Numbered from the stretch's first letter, positions 49,506 to 59,103 are shown. The stretch is 64,000 nucleotides of DNA from Leptotrichia sp. oral taxon 218 (GCF_018128225.1 NZ_CP072377.1:62001-126000); one strand, 5' to 3'. Numbers and translations are program-made. The notes: a model not told the origin generated them from the letters alone.

Positions 49506-50924
49506 ATGAAATATCAAAATTTAGTAAATGGGGAATGGGTACATTCAGCAAAAGAAATTACAATTTATTCTCCGATAAACAATGAGGAACTTGGTACAAT
49601 TCCATCAATGTCCAAGGAAGAAGTAGATATTGCAATGGAAACTGGAAAAAAAGCTTTAGAAAGTTGGAGAAACTTGTCAGCTGTGGAAAGAGCGAGATAT
49701 TTATACAAAGCGGCGGACATTTTGGAAAGAGATAAAGAAATAATTGGTGAAATTTTGACAAAAGAAGTTGCAAAAGGGTATAAGTCAGCAGTTGGAGAAG
49801 TTGTGAGAACGGCTGATTTGATTAGATATTCTGCTGAAGAAGGACTTAGAACAGTTGGAGAAATAATCGAAGGTGGAAGTTTTGAAGCGGCTAGTAACAG
49901 AAAAGTTGCAATGGTAAGAAGAGAACCTGTGGGACTTGTACTTGCAATTGCGCCATTTAATTATCCAGTAAATTTATCGGCTTCAAAAATAGCACCAGCT
50001 TTAATTGGAGGAAATGTCGTATTGTTTAAACCGCCAACACAAGGAGCAATAAGTGGACTTATGTTAGCAAAGGCGTTTAAAGAAGCTGGACTTCCTGCAG
50101 GAGTACTAAATACAATTACAGGTAAAGGTTCTGAAATTGGAGATTATTTGATTGAACATAAAAATGTAGATTTTATCAATTTTACTGGAAGTACTAAAAC
50201 TGGTAAAAGAATTGGGGAATTAGCTGGAATGAAACCTATTTTACTTGAATTAGGTGGAAAAGACGGAGCTATTGTCGCTGCAGATGCCGATTTGGAAAAA
50301 GCCGCAAAAGATATTGTAAGTGGTGCATTCAGTTATTCTGGACAAAGATGTACTGCGATTAAAAGAGTGCTTGTTGTCGAAGAGGTGGCGGACAAATTAG
50401 CTTCACTTATTAAAGAAAATGTAAGTAAACTTACAGTTGGAAATCCATTTGATAATGCAGATATAACTCCTTTAATTGATTTAAAAGCGGCAGATTTTAT
50501 CGAAGGACTTATGGAAGATGCTCTAGCTAAAGGTGCAATTCCGTTAAATCCAGTAAAAATGGAAGAAAATTTGTTGTGGCCAGTTGTTTTTGACAATGTG
50601 ACACTTGATATGCAAATCGCTTGGGAAGAACCATTTGGACCAGTTTTACCGATAATAAGAGTAAAAAGTTTGGATGAAGCTGTTAAAATTTGTAATGAAT
50701 CTGAATATGGATTGCAATCTTCAGTATTTACAAAAGATTATCAAAAAGCATTTGATATTGCATCAAGACTTGAAGTTGGAACAGTTCATATAAATAACAA
50801 AACTCAAAGAGGACCTGACAATTTCCCATTTTTAGGAATTAAAGGTTCTGGAGTTGGAGTGCAAGGAATTAAATACAGTATTGAAAGCATGACAAAAATA
50901 AAATCAATTGTGTTTGATTACTAA
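49506..50924 (+). CDS. gapN: NADP-dependent non-phosphorylating glyceraldehyde-3-phosphate dehydrogenase
   Basis: An aldehyde dehydrogenase superfamily enzyme (472 residues) that oxidises glyceraldehyde-3-phosphate straight to 3-phosphoglycerate, making NADPH and bypassing substrate-level ATP. Match to streptococcal GapN is strong: the catalytic Cys in GAFSYSGQRCTAIKRVLV near 280, general-base Glu in LLELGGKDGAIV near 248, and NKTQRGPDNFPFLGIKGSG near 432. AAGGAGG precedes ATG 49506 and a TATAAT box lies at 49314-49319. A hairpin follows. Confidence 0.94.
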   Translation: MKYQNLVNGEWVHSAKEITIYSPINNEELGTIPSMSKEEVDIAMETGKKALESWRNLSAVERARYLYKAADILERDKEIIGEILTKEVAKGYKSAVGEVVRTADLIRYSAEEGLRTVGEIIEGGSFEAASNRKVAMVRREPVGLVLAIAPFNYPVNLSASKIAPALIGGNVVLFKPPTQGAISGLMLAKAFKEAGLPAGVLNTITGKGSEIGDYLIEHKNVDFINFTGSTKTGKRIGELAGMKPILLELGGKDGAIVAADADLEKAAKDIVSGAFSYSGQRCTAIKRVLVVEEVADKLASLIKENVSKLTVGNPFDNADITPLIDLKAADFIEGLMEDALAKGAIPLNPVKMEENLLWPVVFDNVTLDMQIAWEEPFGPVLPIIRVKSLDEAVKICNESEYGLQSSVFTKDYQKAFDIASRLEVGTVHINNKTQRGPDNFPFLGIKGSGVGVQGIKYSIESMTKIKSIVFDY

Positions 50925-51150
50925 TTAAAAATAATTTTTATTAATTAGGTCTGACAATTATAGCTTTAGCCATGAGAGAATCAGTAAACTGTTTTGAAAT
51001 TGTTTAAAACTTTTTTAAAACAGTTTTTTTTTAAAATTTTTTTTATTATCAAAATAAAAAAATAAAAAAATTAATTTCTGTACTTTAAAAAAATATACTA
51101 AAATATATTTGAGAATATTAACAAAGTAAAAAGAAAGTAGGGGATTATGT

Positions 51151-51573
51151 ATGAGAATTCAAAATAAAAAAGTAATTTTATTTTTTGGACTGGCAATTTT
51201 ATTTTGTGGAATTCTGGGAGCAAAAAGTGTTAGTGCTAAAAGAAGAATTGAAGAGATAAGAAAAGAGATAAAAAAAACTGCTGATGGAGAAAAAAATATA
51301 ATTAAAAAAAATCAAATGATTTATGACAAAAGAAAAGCAATTTATACAAGATCATTTAAATGTGATAAAAAAATATTTGAGTTAGATTATTTGACGCCAA
51401 AAGTTGCAAGAATTACAGATATCGCAAAAAAACAGAGTTTCCAGCTGGATAAAAAAGACGATGCATCTGGAGAATATTTTTCTAACGGAGTAATTTCAAT
51501 TAAAATTTCAAAAGAAAAAGTTATTTTGATAAAAAATGGAAACAAAATGATTTGTCAAGAAATTTTAAATTAA
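51151..51573 (+). CDS. MliC-like exported protein
   Basis: 140 residues with an N-terminal hydrophobic signal (about 9-28, ending SVSAK), a short basic helix, then an MliC-like domain: RSFKCDKKIFELDY, SFQLDKKDDASGEYFSNG, and MICQEIL. The order of motifs is that of the MliC gene at 26168-26521, but sequence divergence is large and no lipobox Cys is seen. Lysozyme inhibition is a guess from fold. It is followed by the zinc-ribbon/PspA/SPFH cluster, with a 152-base gap. Confidence 0.58.
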   Translation: MRIQNKKVILFFGLAILFCGILGAKSVSAKRRIEEIRKEIKKTADGEKNIIKKNQMIYDKRKAIYTRSFKCDKKIFELDYLTPKVARITDIAKKQSFQLDKKDDASGEYFSNGVISIKISKEKVILIKNGNKMICQEILN

Positions 51574-51725
51574 ATAAAATTTTAAATTAAAAATAAAAAA
51601 ATATATAATTATCAAAAAAATTATGGTATAATTTAAATAAAATATTTTAAGATAAAAAAATTAATAAAACTTATAATTTATTTTAAAAATTTCAGAAATT
51701 TTCAGAAAAAAAGAATGGAGAAATT

Positions 51726-52778
51726 ATGAAAAATGAAAATTTCACTTGTAAAAATTGTGGCGGAGTGATGAAATATGACCCAAAATCACAAAATTTGAAA
51801 TGTGAAAATTGTGGAAATGAAGTGGTACTGCCAAAGGATATGTCGTCTAAAAGACACGCTTTAAATGAATATGAACACAATTTAAAAAAAATTCCTGAAG
51901 AAAAGACAACAATTATTCAATGTGAGTCTTGTGGTGCGACGATAGAATTAAGTTCGGAAAAAGCTTCGACAAATTGTCCTTATTGTGGATCAAATATCGT
52001 TGTGAGTGAGAAAATAATGTCAATTTTGGAGCCAGATGGACTGCGACCTTTTTTAATAGAGCAAAAAGAAGTTAAAATGATTTTTTCAAATTGGATAAAG
52101 AAGAGATGGTTTGCACCGAACGCGTTAAAAAATCTTTATCAAACTGGGAAAATAATGGGAATTTATTTACCTTACTGGTCTTTTGACAACGATGCGGACT
52201 GTGATTATTTTGCAGAAGGTGGAATTGACAGGACGGAAGAATATGAAGAAGACGGAAAAACTTATACAAGGACAATAACAGATTGGTATCCAGTCAGTGG
52301 AAATATACAAAATGAGTTTATTGATGTTGTTGTACCAGGAAGTAGAAGTTTACAGAGAAATTTATTAAATAAATTACCTGAATTTGGTGTTGAAAGCACA
52401 ATAAAATTTAATTCAGGATATTTAGCGGGATTTAGCTCTGAAGTTTTTAAAGTGCCTATGCGAGATGGATATGAACAAGCAAAAAATGTGATGAGAAATA
52501 CTTTGGAGAGTTTGGCGAGTAGTGATGTTTTAAGAAATTATGATCATGTTAGAGATATAAGAATGAGAGTGAGATGGTACAACGAATATTACAGACTTTT
52601 AATGCTTCCTGTGTATTCGACATCATATTTATACGACAAAAAAACTTATCAAGTCGTAATTAATGGCGAAAATGGAGCAATAACTGGAGAATATCCAAAA
52701 TCAGTGGTAAAAATAATATTAGCTATTTTGGCAGGAATTATTGTCGCAATAATAATTTATAATTTTTTGAAAAAATAA
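51726..52778 (+). CDS. zinc-ribbon membrane protein (YdjG-like)
   Basis: 350 residues. Two N-terminal zinc ribbons, CKNCGG..CENCG (about 7-28) and CESCGA..CPYCGS (about 64-84), then a beta-rich domain and a C-terminal membrane helix (about 328-347). The layout matches YdjG of the Bacillus ydjFGHI locus, described there as a membrane partner of PspA-like and SPFH-like proteins (from memory). Here the PspA and SPFH genes follow. Function is inferred as envelope stress handling. AATGGAGAAA precedes ATG 51726. Confidence 0.72.
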   Translation: MKNENFTCKNCGGVMKYDPKSQNLKCENCGNEVVLPKDMSSKRHALNEYEHNLKKIPEEKTTIIQCESCGATIELSSEKASTNCPYCGSNIVVSEKIMSILEPDGLRPFLIEQKEVKMIFSNWIKKRWFAPNALKNLYQTGKIMGIYLPYWSFDNDADCDYFAEGGIDRTEEYEEDGKTYTRTITDWYPVSGNIQNEFIDVVVPGSRSLQRNLLNKLPEFGVESTIKFNSGYLAGFSSEVFKVPMRDGYEQAKNVMRNTLESLASSDVLRNYDHVRDIRMRVRWYNEYYRLLMLPVYSTSYLYDKKTYQVVINGENGAITGEYPKSVVKIILAILAGIIVAIIIYNFLKK

Positions 52779-52839
52779 AAAATAAAAGATAAAAATAAAA
52801 TAAAACAAAATAAAATAATAAAAAACGGAGGAAATAAAA

Positions 52840-53535
52840 ATGGCAAATATTTTAACAAGATTTAAAGATATAATGGCTGCAAATGTAAATTCAATGCTGG
52901 ATAAAATGGAAAATCCAGAAAAGATGATTGACCAATATTTGAGAAATATGGAGCGAGATTTGTCGAGTGTAAAAGCTGAAACAGCGGCAGTTATGGCAGT
53001 TGAAAGTTCAGCTAAGAGAAAAGTTGAAGAGTGCAAAGAAGAAATTTCAAAAATGGAAAATTATGCTAAAAAGGCGCTAAAAGCTGGAAATGAAAGCGAT
53101 GCAAGATTATTTTTGCAGAAAAAAGAAACATTGACTACAAAACTTGAAGCACTTGAAAAAGATTGCGAAATAGCGGTGGCAAATTCTACAAAAATGAGAG
53201 AAATGCATGATAAATTGGCGGATGATATTCAAAAATTATCAGAAAAAAGAACAGAAATAAAAACAAAATTAAAAATTGCAAAGACAACAGAAAAAGTGAA
53301 TTCGATGACTTCAGCGTCAGGGCTTAACGGAAATAAATCGGCATTTGAAAGAATGGAAGAAAAAGCGAATAAAATGCTTGATGAGGCAAATGCTAAAGCA
53401 GAATTGAATACACCTAAAAAAGATGAAGTTGAAGATTTGATGAAAAAATATGACGATGAAAATTCAGATGAAAATAAAGGATCTTCAGCAATTGACGAAG
53501 AATTGGAAAAAATGAAAAAAGAATTGGGATTATAA
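52840..53535 (+). CDS. pspA: PspA/IM30 family membrane-stress protein
   Basis: A 231-residue coiled-coil protein of the PspA/Vipp1 (ESCRT-III-like) family that remodels damaged inner membrane. The MANILTRFKDIMAANVNSMLDKMENPEKMIDQYLRNM start pattern and central heptads are characteristic. CGGAGGAAA precedes ATG 52840. It lies between the zinc-ribbon and SPFH genes, likely in one operon. No PspF-type regulator is visible. Confidence 0.92.
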   Translation: MANILTRFKDIMAANVNSMLDKMENPEKMIDQYLRNMERDLSSVKAETAAVMAVESSAKRKVEECKEEISKMENYAKKALKAGNESDARLFLQKKETLTTKLEALEKDCEIAVANSTKMREMHDKLADDIQKLSEKRTEIKTKLKIAKTTEKVNSMTSASGLNGNKSAFERMEEKANKMLDEANAKAELNTPKKDEVEDLMKKYDDENSDENKGSSAIDEELEKMKKELGL

Positions 53536-53654
53536 TTTTGAATAATAGTATTATTAATTCTTCAATATTATTTATTTGATTTGTAAGAAGAAATTTTATT
53601 TTTAATAAAAAAATTTTATAAAAATTAATTGAATTTTTTAGAAAGGAAATAAAA

Positions 53655-54635
53655 ATGGGACTATTTGGGAAACAATTGGCAAATGTGATAGAGTGGTACG
53701 AATATAACGAAGATACACTTTTTTGGAAATGGTCAAACAACGAAATTAAAAAAGGCTCAAAACTTATACTAAAACCTGGGCAAGATGCTATTTTTTTACA
53801 TAATGGAAAAATTGAAGGGGTTTTTGAAGATGATGGCGAATATGATATTCAATCGGAAATAATACCGTTTTTGTCGACTTTGAAGGGTTTTAAATTTGGG
53901 TTTAATTCAGGACTTAGGGCAGAAGTGATATTTGTCAATACAAAAGAAGTTACGATAAAATGGGGAACTAAAAATGCGATAAGTATTCCAGCTGCAGGTC
54001 TTCCTGGTGGAATGCCAATAAGAGCTTTTGGAACAATGTCTTGCAAAGTTGACGACAATCAAGTTTTGATTGAAAAAATTGCAGGAATAAAACAGCAATT
54101 TGGGATTGAAGATGTGAAAGAGAGAGTTTTGTCGATGTTAGACCAGCTTTTGATGAAGTGGATTGTAAGAGAAGGAAAGGATATGTTCAATCTTCAGGCA
54201 AACGCTTCTGAAATAGGTTCTGGAATTCAGACGGACTTAGATTTGGAAATGAGAAAAATCGGACTTGCGATGACAGGTTTTGCGGTTTCAAGTTTTAATT
54301 ATCCAGAAGAAATTAAAAAGATGCAAGAAAAAGCGGCAGCTCAAAGTATGGTGGGCGATGTGAATAGATATACCCAAATGGCTATGGCTGATTCGATGGC
54401 AAATGGAAGTGGAAGCGGTGTCGCAGGAGATATGGCTCAGATGCAAATGGGAATGATGATGGGACAGCAAATGGTCAATCAGATGAATAATAACGGTGTA
54501 AATAATCAAAATTCAAATAATAATGTACAACAAGAAAATACTTCAAACGGAACTGTCCCAAAATTTTGTCCAAATTGTGGGACAAAAACAAATGGTGCGA
54601 AATTTTGTCCTGAATGTGGAACAAAATTGTTCTAA
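53655..54635 (+). CDS. SPFH-domain protein with C-terminal zinc ribbon (YdjI-like)
   Basis: 326 residues. An N-terminal SPFH (flotillin-like) domain from about 20 to 250, a Met/Gln/Asn-rich linker, and a C-terminal double CxxC ribbon (CPNCGTKTNGAKFCPECG). It fits YdjI of the Bacillus ydjFGHI cluster, which localises with PspA-like YdjF. AGAAAGGAAA precedes ATG 53655. The 119-base gap after pspA shows no promoter I would call, so co-transcription is likely. Confidence 0.8.
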   Translation: MGLFGKQLANVIEWYEYNEDTLFWKWSNNEIKKGSKLILKPGQDAIFLHNGKIEGVFEDDGEYDIQSEIIPFLSTLKGFKFGFNSGLRAEVIFVNTKEVTIKWGTKNAISIPAAGLPGGMPIRAFGTMSCKVDDNQVLIEKIAGIKQQFGIEDVKERVLSMLDQLLMKWIVREGKDMFNLQANASEIGSGIQTDLDLEMRKIGLAMTGFAVSSFNYPEEIKKMQEKAAAQSMVGDVNRYTQMAMADSMANGSGSGVAGDMAQMQMGMMMGQQMVNQMNNNGVNNQNSNNNVQQENTSNGTVPKFCPNCGTKTNGAKFCPECGTKLF

Positions 54636-54733
54636 AATTTTCTAATAAATTTTTTGATTAAAATAAAAAATAAAAAAACTGCATTTTTATCTTATTTTTA
54701 AGATTTTTGTGCAGTTTCTTTTATCAAAAAAAT

Positions 54734-55438
54734 TTATTTTTCGTTTAAAACTCTTTTTTCGTGCTCAATATCTTTTGGTCTCATTTTTATGTCGTAATGA
54801 CTGACAACGCTCTTAAACTTGTCTAAAATTTCTTTTTTATCAGAAATTTTCATATTTGTCATGCTCAAAAGAATGTCTTTTAAAGTTGCATCAAAACTTC
54901 GGATTGACTGAGTCAAAAGGAGTTTTTTCTTAAAGTGTGGTTCTTTTTTTATGTCGTCAAAATCAATAAAAACAATTTTTTTAGTCTTTGGGTCAATCAT
55001 AAAATTATTTAGATTAAAATCTGTATGAAAATAATTTTTTTGTAAAAATGTGTATTCAAATTTATACCATAAGTCAATTGCTTCAAAAAATTTTTGTTTG
55101 TCGTTTTCATTTATCAAATATTTTGAATATTCGACAAAATTTCCTGAAAAAGTTTTATCTACATTTTCCGAGCAAACTAAAGTTTTTACCGAAAATGGAC
55201 TATTTTTTATCTTTTCGTAACTCAAAACTTTCATAAAATTCCAAGTTGGGAAATCTTTTTTCAAATCTTCATATAAATTATAACTATTTTCCCCTTTTTC
55301 TTTGGAGAGTTTCAAAAAAATCCGAAGTGCTTTAATTCCTTTATAATTATAAAATTTTTTATAAATATTTTCTTTTTTTAAAAATTCGTGAGTTTTTTCT
55401 TCTTTAGTGAAAACTTCTACATCGTTATTTTCCATCAT
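54734..55438 (-). CDS. small kinase-like protein (Kdo/RIO-type phosphotransferase fold)
   Basis: 234 residues. The kinase-like core is visible as FHTDFNLNNFMI near 145 (catalytic Asp and Asn) and VFIDFDDIKKE near 165 (metal-binding Asp), resembling WaaP/Kdo-kinase or RIO-like small kinases. The N-lobe is divergent. The best starts are the ATGs at 55438 and 55435 behind AGAAAGGG; the GTG at 55468 lies inside the adjacent transposon end. Substrate may be LPS or a small molecule, uncertain. Confidence 0.7.
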   Translation of the reverse strand: MMENNDVEVFTKEEKTHEFLKKENIYKKFYNYKGIKALRIFLKLSKEKGENSYNLYEDLKKDFPTWNFMKVLSYEKIKNSPFSVKTLVCSENVDKTFSGNFVEYSKYLINENDKQKFFEAIDLWYKFEYTFLQKNYFHTDFNLNNFMIDPKTKKIVFIDFDDIKKEPHFKKKLLLTQSIRSFDATLKDILLSMTNMKISDKKEILDKFKSVVSHYDIKMRPKDIEHEKRVLNEK

Positions 55439-55456
55439 AAATACCCTTTCTTTTTC

Positions 55457-55735
55457 TGAACCTCTCACGACTGAAGTTGTGAGATTCTTAAGTACTATTT
55501 AGTTTCTTTTGAATATCTAGTATTCAACCACTAGCTAATTTCCTTAAGACTTTAATGGACAAGCTCTCCACTAAGAACATTAGCGTCCTGTTGGCTCGGT
55601 TCGAAACCAGTTTTATTATACCATATGTATTTAACTATTTCAAATTTTTTCGTTGCCAAAAAATATGTCATTCATCTCATTCCTTGCATCGGGAGTGTTT
55701 TGGCATAACTCATAAAAATTTTCAAAAGTTATTAT
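55457..55735 (-). mobile_element. non-autonomous IS605-type remnant carrying an omega-RNA-like segment
   Basis: On the minus strand the left end resembles IS605-type left ends (AACACTCCCGATGCAAGGAATGAG). It is followed by a TATAAT-bearing stretch, about 130 bases of structured sequence with GGTTTCGAACC, CTAGTGG and GAATACTAGATATTC, and a right end CTCACAACTTCAGTCGTGAG / GAGGTTCAG like that of the IStrons. No tnpB ORF remains. It abuts the ribosome binding site of the kinase gene. The left boundary is approximate. This stretch of the 55469-55890 gap has no gene. Confidence 0.6.
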
Positions 55736-55837
55736 TATAATTCATAAAATAAAATATTTATAAAAAATTCAAATTCTCATAATTTATTCGCTTAATTTCG
55801 TATTTTTTAAATAAATATTGTAAAAAAGGTTGAAATA

Positions 55838-55865
55838 TTGACAAATATGTTTTAGAATATATATA
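55838..55865 (+). promoter_or_regulatory. promoter of the ECF transporter operon
   Basis: -35 TTGACA (55838-55843), 16-base spacer and a TATATA -10 (55860-55865), 25 bases before the ATG. No riboswitch was recognised. Confidence 0.5.
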
Positions 55866-55890
55866 AATAAATTTTTAAGGAGGCAAAGAA

Positions 55891-56475
55891 ATGAAAAGTT
55901 TAAAAAATGATTTTTCTTTAATGTCAAGTTTGTTAATACCTGTGGCGGTAGCTATTAATTTCACAGGTTCTTTTATTGCAAGTTCTCTAAAATTACCATT
56001 ATTTTTAGATGCTATTGGGACAGTATTTATCAGTCTTATTGCAGGACCATGGGTGGGGTCGGTAACTGCAGTAATTACGAGTATTGCAACAGGTGGATTT
56101 AATCCAGTAAATTTAGCATTTTTACCAGTTGGAATACTTATTGCTGTTGTTATTGGAAATCTTACAAAATTAAAAATAAAAAATATTGTTGTAAAAATTA
56201 TATTGTTAATATTGGCACTAACTATAACAACTGTTGTTGCAAATACAGTAATTACACTTTTGGTTTATAAAGGAATTACACCAGATGGAACTGGAGTTGT
56301 TGCATCAACTTTAATAAAATTAGGATTTGGGGAAGTTTTTTCTGTAATAGCGGCAACTTTTGTGTCAGAGATTATGGACAAGTCATTGACAATAATTATT
56401 GCTGTTTTAATTGCAAAAAGCATGTCAGATAGATATTTGATAAAATTCAAATATGGAGAAAATTATATAAAATAA
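55891..56475 (+). CDS. ECF transporter substrate-binding (S) component
   Basis: A 194-residue, six-helix membrane protein of the S-component kind, with FLDAIGTVFISLIAGPWVGS near 33 and GFGEVFSVIAATFVSEI near 150. It captures a micronutrient for the ECF module encoded next to it. The substrate (vitamin, metal or nucleobase) cannot be deduced. AAGGAGGC precedes ATG 55891. It is followed by the T component at 65 bases. Confidence 0.78.
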   Translation: MKSLKNDFSLMSSLLIPVAVAINFTGSFIASSLKLPLFLDAIGTVFISLIAGPWVGSVTAVITSIATGGFNPVNLAFLPVGILIAVVIGNLTKLKIKNIVVKIILLILALTITTVVANTVITLLVYKGITPDGTGVVASTLIKLGFGEVFSVIAATFVSEIMDKSLTIIIAVLIAKSMSDRYLIKFKYGENYIK

Positions 56476-56539
56476 AAATTGTATTTTGAAATAGAGAATT
56501 TATCTCTTGAAAAAATTTAATGGGAAAAATGGAGAAAAT

Positions 56540-57289
56540 ATGAATAATTTTTTAAAAAATTTATATCCGCTGACAAAGTTTTATTTAGTTTTGACACTAA
56601 TAATATCAGGATTTATCATTCCTTACACTATTTATGGATATTTACTTTTTGTAATTTGTGGAATATTTGCCTTTTTATATGGAAAATTGGGAATTTATGT
56701 TAAAAGAGCCTTTTTAAGCTTATTTTTATTGACTTTAGTAATATTTTTAGCTCAAAGTTTATTATTTGTGTCAGATGAAGTATTTGCAAAAATATGGATT
56801 TTTGTAATTTATAAAAAAGGTCTATTGAAAGCAATTGCTGTAACATCAAAATTATGGGCTATTATAACACCGATTACATTACTTATTTTAATAACACCAG
56901 CAAAAGATTTTATAACTGCACTGGAAAAAAAAGGAATTAATCCTAAAATGGCATTCATTTTACTTTTGACTTTACAAATGATACCAGAAATGGGAAAACA
57001 GGCAAGTGTAATCTTAGATTCACAGCGTTCAAGAGGTGTGGAAACTGAAGGAAATGTTTTCGTTAGATTTAAAGCGCTTTTACCTGTATTTATTCCGCTT
57101 GTGCTAGGTTCGATTGTAAATACAGAAGAAAGAGCGATTACGCTGGAAGCGAGAGGTTTTTCAATAGGAGAAAAAAGAACGATATTGGACGAATTAGAAG
57201 AGACAAAAAATGACAAAATTATAAAAATGATACTTGTGATTTTTTTAATTTTATGTATTGCTTGGAGGATTTTATGGGTATTGAAATAA
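56540..57289 (+). CDS. ecfT: ECF transporter transmembrane (T) component
   Basis: 249 residues with five to six membrane helices and two short Arg-Gly motifs, SQRSRGVETEG and LEARGFSIG, which couple to the ATPases. TGGAGAAAAT precedes ATG 56540 (the frame is open from TTG 56507 but without a good site). The gene overlaps the start of the first ATPase gene by 16 bases. Confidence 0.85.
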   Translation: MNNFLKNLYPLTKFYLVLTLIISGFIIPYTIYGYLLFVICGIFAFLYGKLGIYVKRAFLSLFLLTLVIFLAQSLLFVSDEVFAKIWIFVIYKKGLLKAIAVTSKLWAIITPITLLILITPAKDFITALEKKGINPKMAFILLLTLQMIPEMGKQASVILDSQRSRGVETEGNVFVRFKALLPVFIPLVLGSIVNTEERAITLEARGFSIGEKRTILDELEETKNDKIIKMILVIFLILCIAWRILWVLK

Positions 57290-58110
57290 AAAATTTTAGT
57301 TATAAATATCCGCTGGAAGATAAGAATGTTTTGGAAAATTTGAATTTGAAGATTGAAAAAGGTGAGTTTTGGGCAGTTATTGGGAAAAATGGAAGTGGAA
57401 AAACGACACTTTGTAATGCTCTGAGAAGATTTGTGCCAGATTTTTACAAGGGAGAAGTGACTGGAGAAATTGTAGTTGATGGGAAAAATTTGAAAGATTT
57501 TAGTCCAAAAGAACTTGTGACAAAAATTGGTTTTGTGTTTCAAAATCCATTTACACAAATTAGCGGAGTAAAAGATACAGTTTTTGAAGAAATTGCTTAT
57601 GGTTTGGAAAATCTTGCAGTTGAAAAGGAAAAAATAATAAAAAGAGTAAATGAAACATTAAAATTACTTGAGATAGAGCATTTGAAGGATAAAAATCCGC
57701 AAGAGATGTCTGGAGGACAAAAACAGCGTGTTGCATTAGCTTCAATCATTGTGATGGATCCTGAAATATTAGTAATTGATGAACCTACTTCACAGCTTGA
57801 TCCAAAAGGAACGCAGGATATTTTCAAAATAATAAATATTATGGCTAAAAAAGGGAAAACGATAATTTTAGTGGAGCATAAATTGGAATTGATTGCAGAA
57901 TATGCCGAAAAAATTTTAGTTTTGGATGAAGGAAAAATAATTTTGAGCGGAAAAGCTAGTGAAGTTTTAAATAATAAAAGTTTATTGGAAAAGGGAATTG
58001 GAATGACACAGTATTCGATGCTTGCTTATAAACTTGAAAAGGCAGGAAAAGCAAAGTTTGAAGAAATTCCCATAACCAAGGAAAAGACAGTGGAATTATT
58101 GAAAAAATAA
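57274..58110 (+). CDS. ecfA1: ECF transporter ATPase, first subunit
   Basis: An ABC ATPase of 278 residues with all motifs: Walker A GKNGSGKTT near 35, Q-loop VFQNP, signature MSGGQKQR near 141, Walker B ILVIDEPTSQLD near 163 and a His switch VEHK. ATG 57274 is set by TTGGAGG and by homology; the frame is open from 57253. It lies inside the ECF operon. Confidence 0.92.
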   Translation: MGIEIKNFSYKYPLEDKNVLENLNLKIEKGEFWAVIGKNGSGKTTLCNALRRFVPDFYKGEVTGEIVVDGKNLKDFSPKELVTKIGFVFQNPFTQISGVKDTVFEEIAYGLENLAVEKEKIIKRVNETLKLLEIEHLKDKNPQEMSGGQKQRVALASIIVMDPEILVIDEPTSQLDPKGTQDIFKIINIMAKKGKTIILVEHKLELIAEYAEKILVLDEGKIILSGKASEVLNNKSLLEKGIGMTQYSMLAYKLEKAGKAKFEEIPITKEKTVELLKK

Positions 58111-58123
58111 AGTAATAAAAAAT

Positions 58124-58294
58124 AAAACAGGAATTTATAAATTTCCAAAAGATTTAGATGCAAAAATAGCTATTAATGTTGTGATAGAATATTTGGAGAA
58201 AAGAGATTTTATAGAAAAAGTAAATTTTGTATGTTTTGAAAATGAAAATTTTAAGATTTATCAAAAATTACTGGAAGAGAAAGGGATTTTATGA
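58124..58294 (+). pseudogene. 5'-deleted macro-domain gene remnant
   Basis: An open frame with no start codon that reads TGIYKFPKDLDAKIAINVV, then VNFVCFENENFKIYQKLL and stops at 58292-58294. This is the C-terminal third of the ADP-ribose-binding macro domain (O-acetyl-ADP-ribose deacetylase type). It starts right after the ecfA1 stop, and its TGA overlaps the next gene's ATG. The 5' two-thirds is gone. Confidence 0.7.
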
Positions 58295-59103
58295 AAGAAG
58301 GGAAACTGAAAAAAATTATAAAAATAGACTGGACAATATTTTATTCCAAACCGAGAATACAAATTTTAGGAATTTTAATATTTTTGGATATAATGTTGCT
58401 TTTCACAGTTAAAAAAGAAATAGAAAAAGGATTTAGCGTATCTTCTGTTTCGACTTCAATAGTCTTATTTATATTATTTATCTTGTTAAATGGATTATTT
58501 ATTTTTTATTATAAAAATAAATTTCCTAATATAGAATTTTATGATGATTATTTTATTTTCAAAAAAGAGAAAGTGTATTATGAAAATTTAAAATATTTTT
58601 TCTTTAAGGATAATAGAGTATTTCAAATGAAGAAGTTTTCTAAAATTTTGTATAAACCTGATGGTGGTAATTGGAAAAAGATAGATGGAAGCGGGTATGA
58701 TTATGACTTATTTTCAGTATTTCAAAAATGTTTTTTAGAAAAAAATTTTTCAAAAGCAGTAGAAAATATTGAAAATGGCGGAGTTGAGATTTTTCCATTT
58801 CAAAATCAAGGTTTTGTGAAAAATAAATTTTTATTTTCAAGTGAAGAAGGATTACAGGAATTGACTCAGATTTTTGAAAGTTCTCCTAAAATACAAGTAT
58901 CGAATAAGTCTGTAACATTTGATAATGAGATTTATGATTGGGAAAATTATAATATTGAATTTGAAATTGGCACAATTACAGTAAGTGATTTGAAAAAGAA
59001 TACGATTCTTGAAATTGAAGCTAAAAATACAGTGATTTGTCAGGAAATTTTATTAAAAAAATTAATAGAAAATTTTGATAAAAAATATCCTAAATTCTAT
59101 TAG
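58291..59103 (+). CDS. hypothetical membrane protein (270 aa)
   Basis: The protein has two N-terminal membrane segments (about 25-42 and 52-72) and a soluble part rich in aromatic residues with a repeated YDDYFIFKKEK-like strand pattern, which suggests a PH-like fold. Not recognised as a specific family. It starts at the ATGA overlap with the macro-domain relic and sits between two ECF ATPase genes. Ribosome binding site AGAGAAAGGG precedes ATG 58291. Confidence 0.55.
   Translation: MKEGKLKKIIKIDWTIFYSKPRIQILGILIFLDIMLLFTVKKEIEKGFSVSSVSTSIVLFILFILLNGLFIFYYKNKFPNIEFYDDYFIFKKEKVYYENLKYFFFKDNRVFQMKKFSKILYKPDGGNWKKIDGSGYDYDLFSVFQKCFLEKNFSKAVENIENGGVEIFPFQNQGFVKNKFLFSSEEGLQELTQIFESSPKIQVSNKSVTFDNEIYDWENYNIEFEIGTITVSDLKKNTILEIEAKNTVICQEILLKKLIENFDKKYPKFY

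Noticed and set aside
55570-55625. GGTTCGAAACC, resembling a tRNA T-arm
   Set aside because: No acceptor stem, D-arm or anticodon arm can be formed around it; it lies inside an IS605-type relic.
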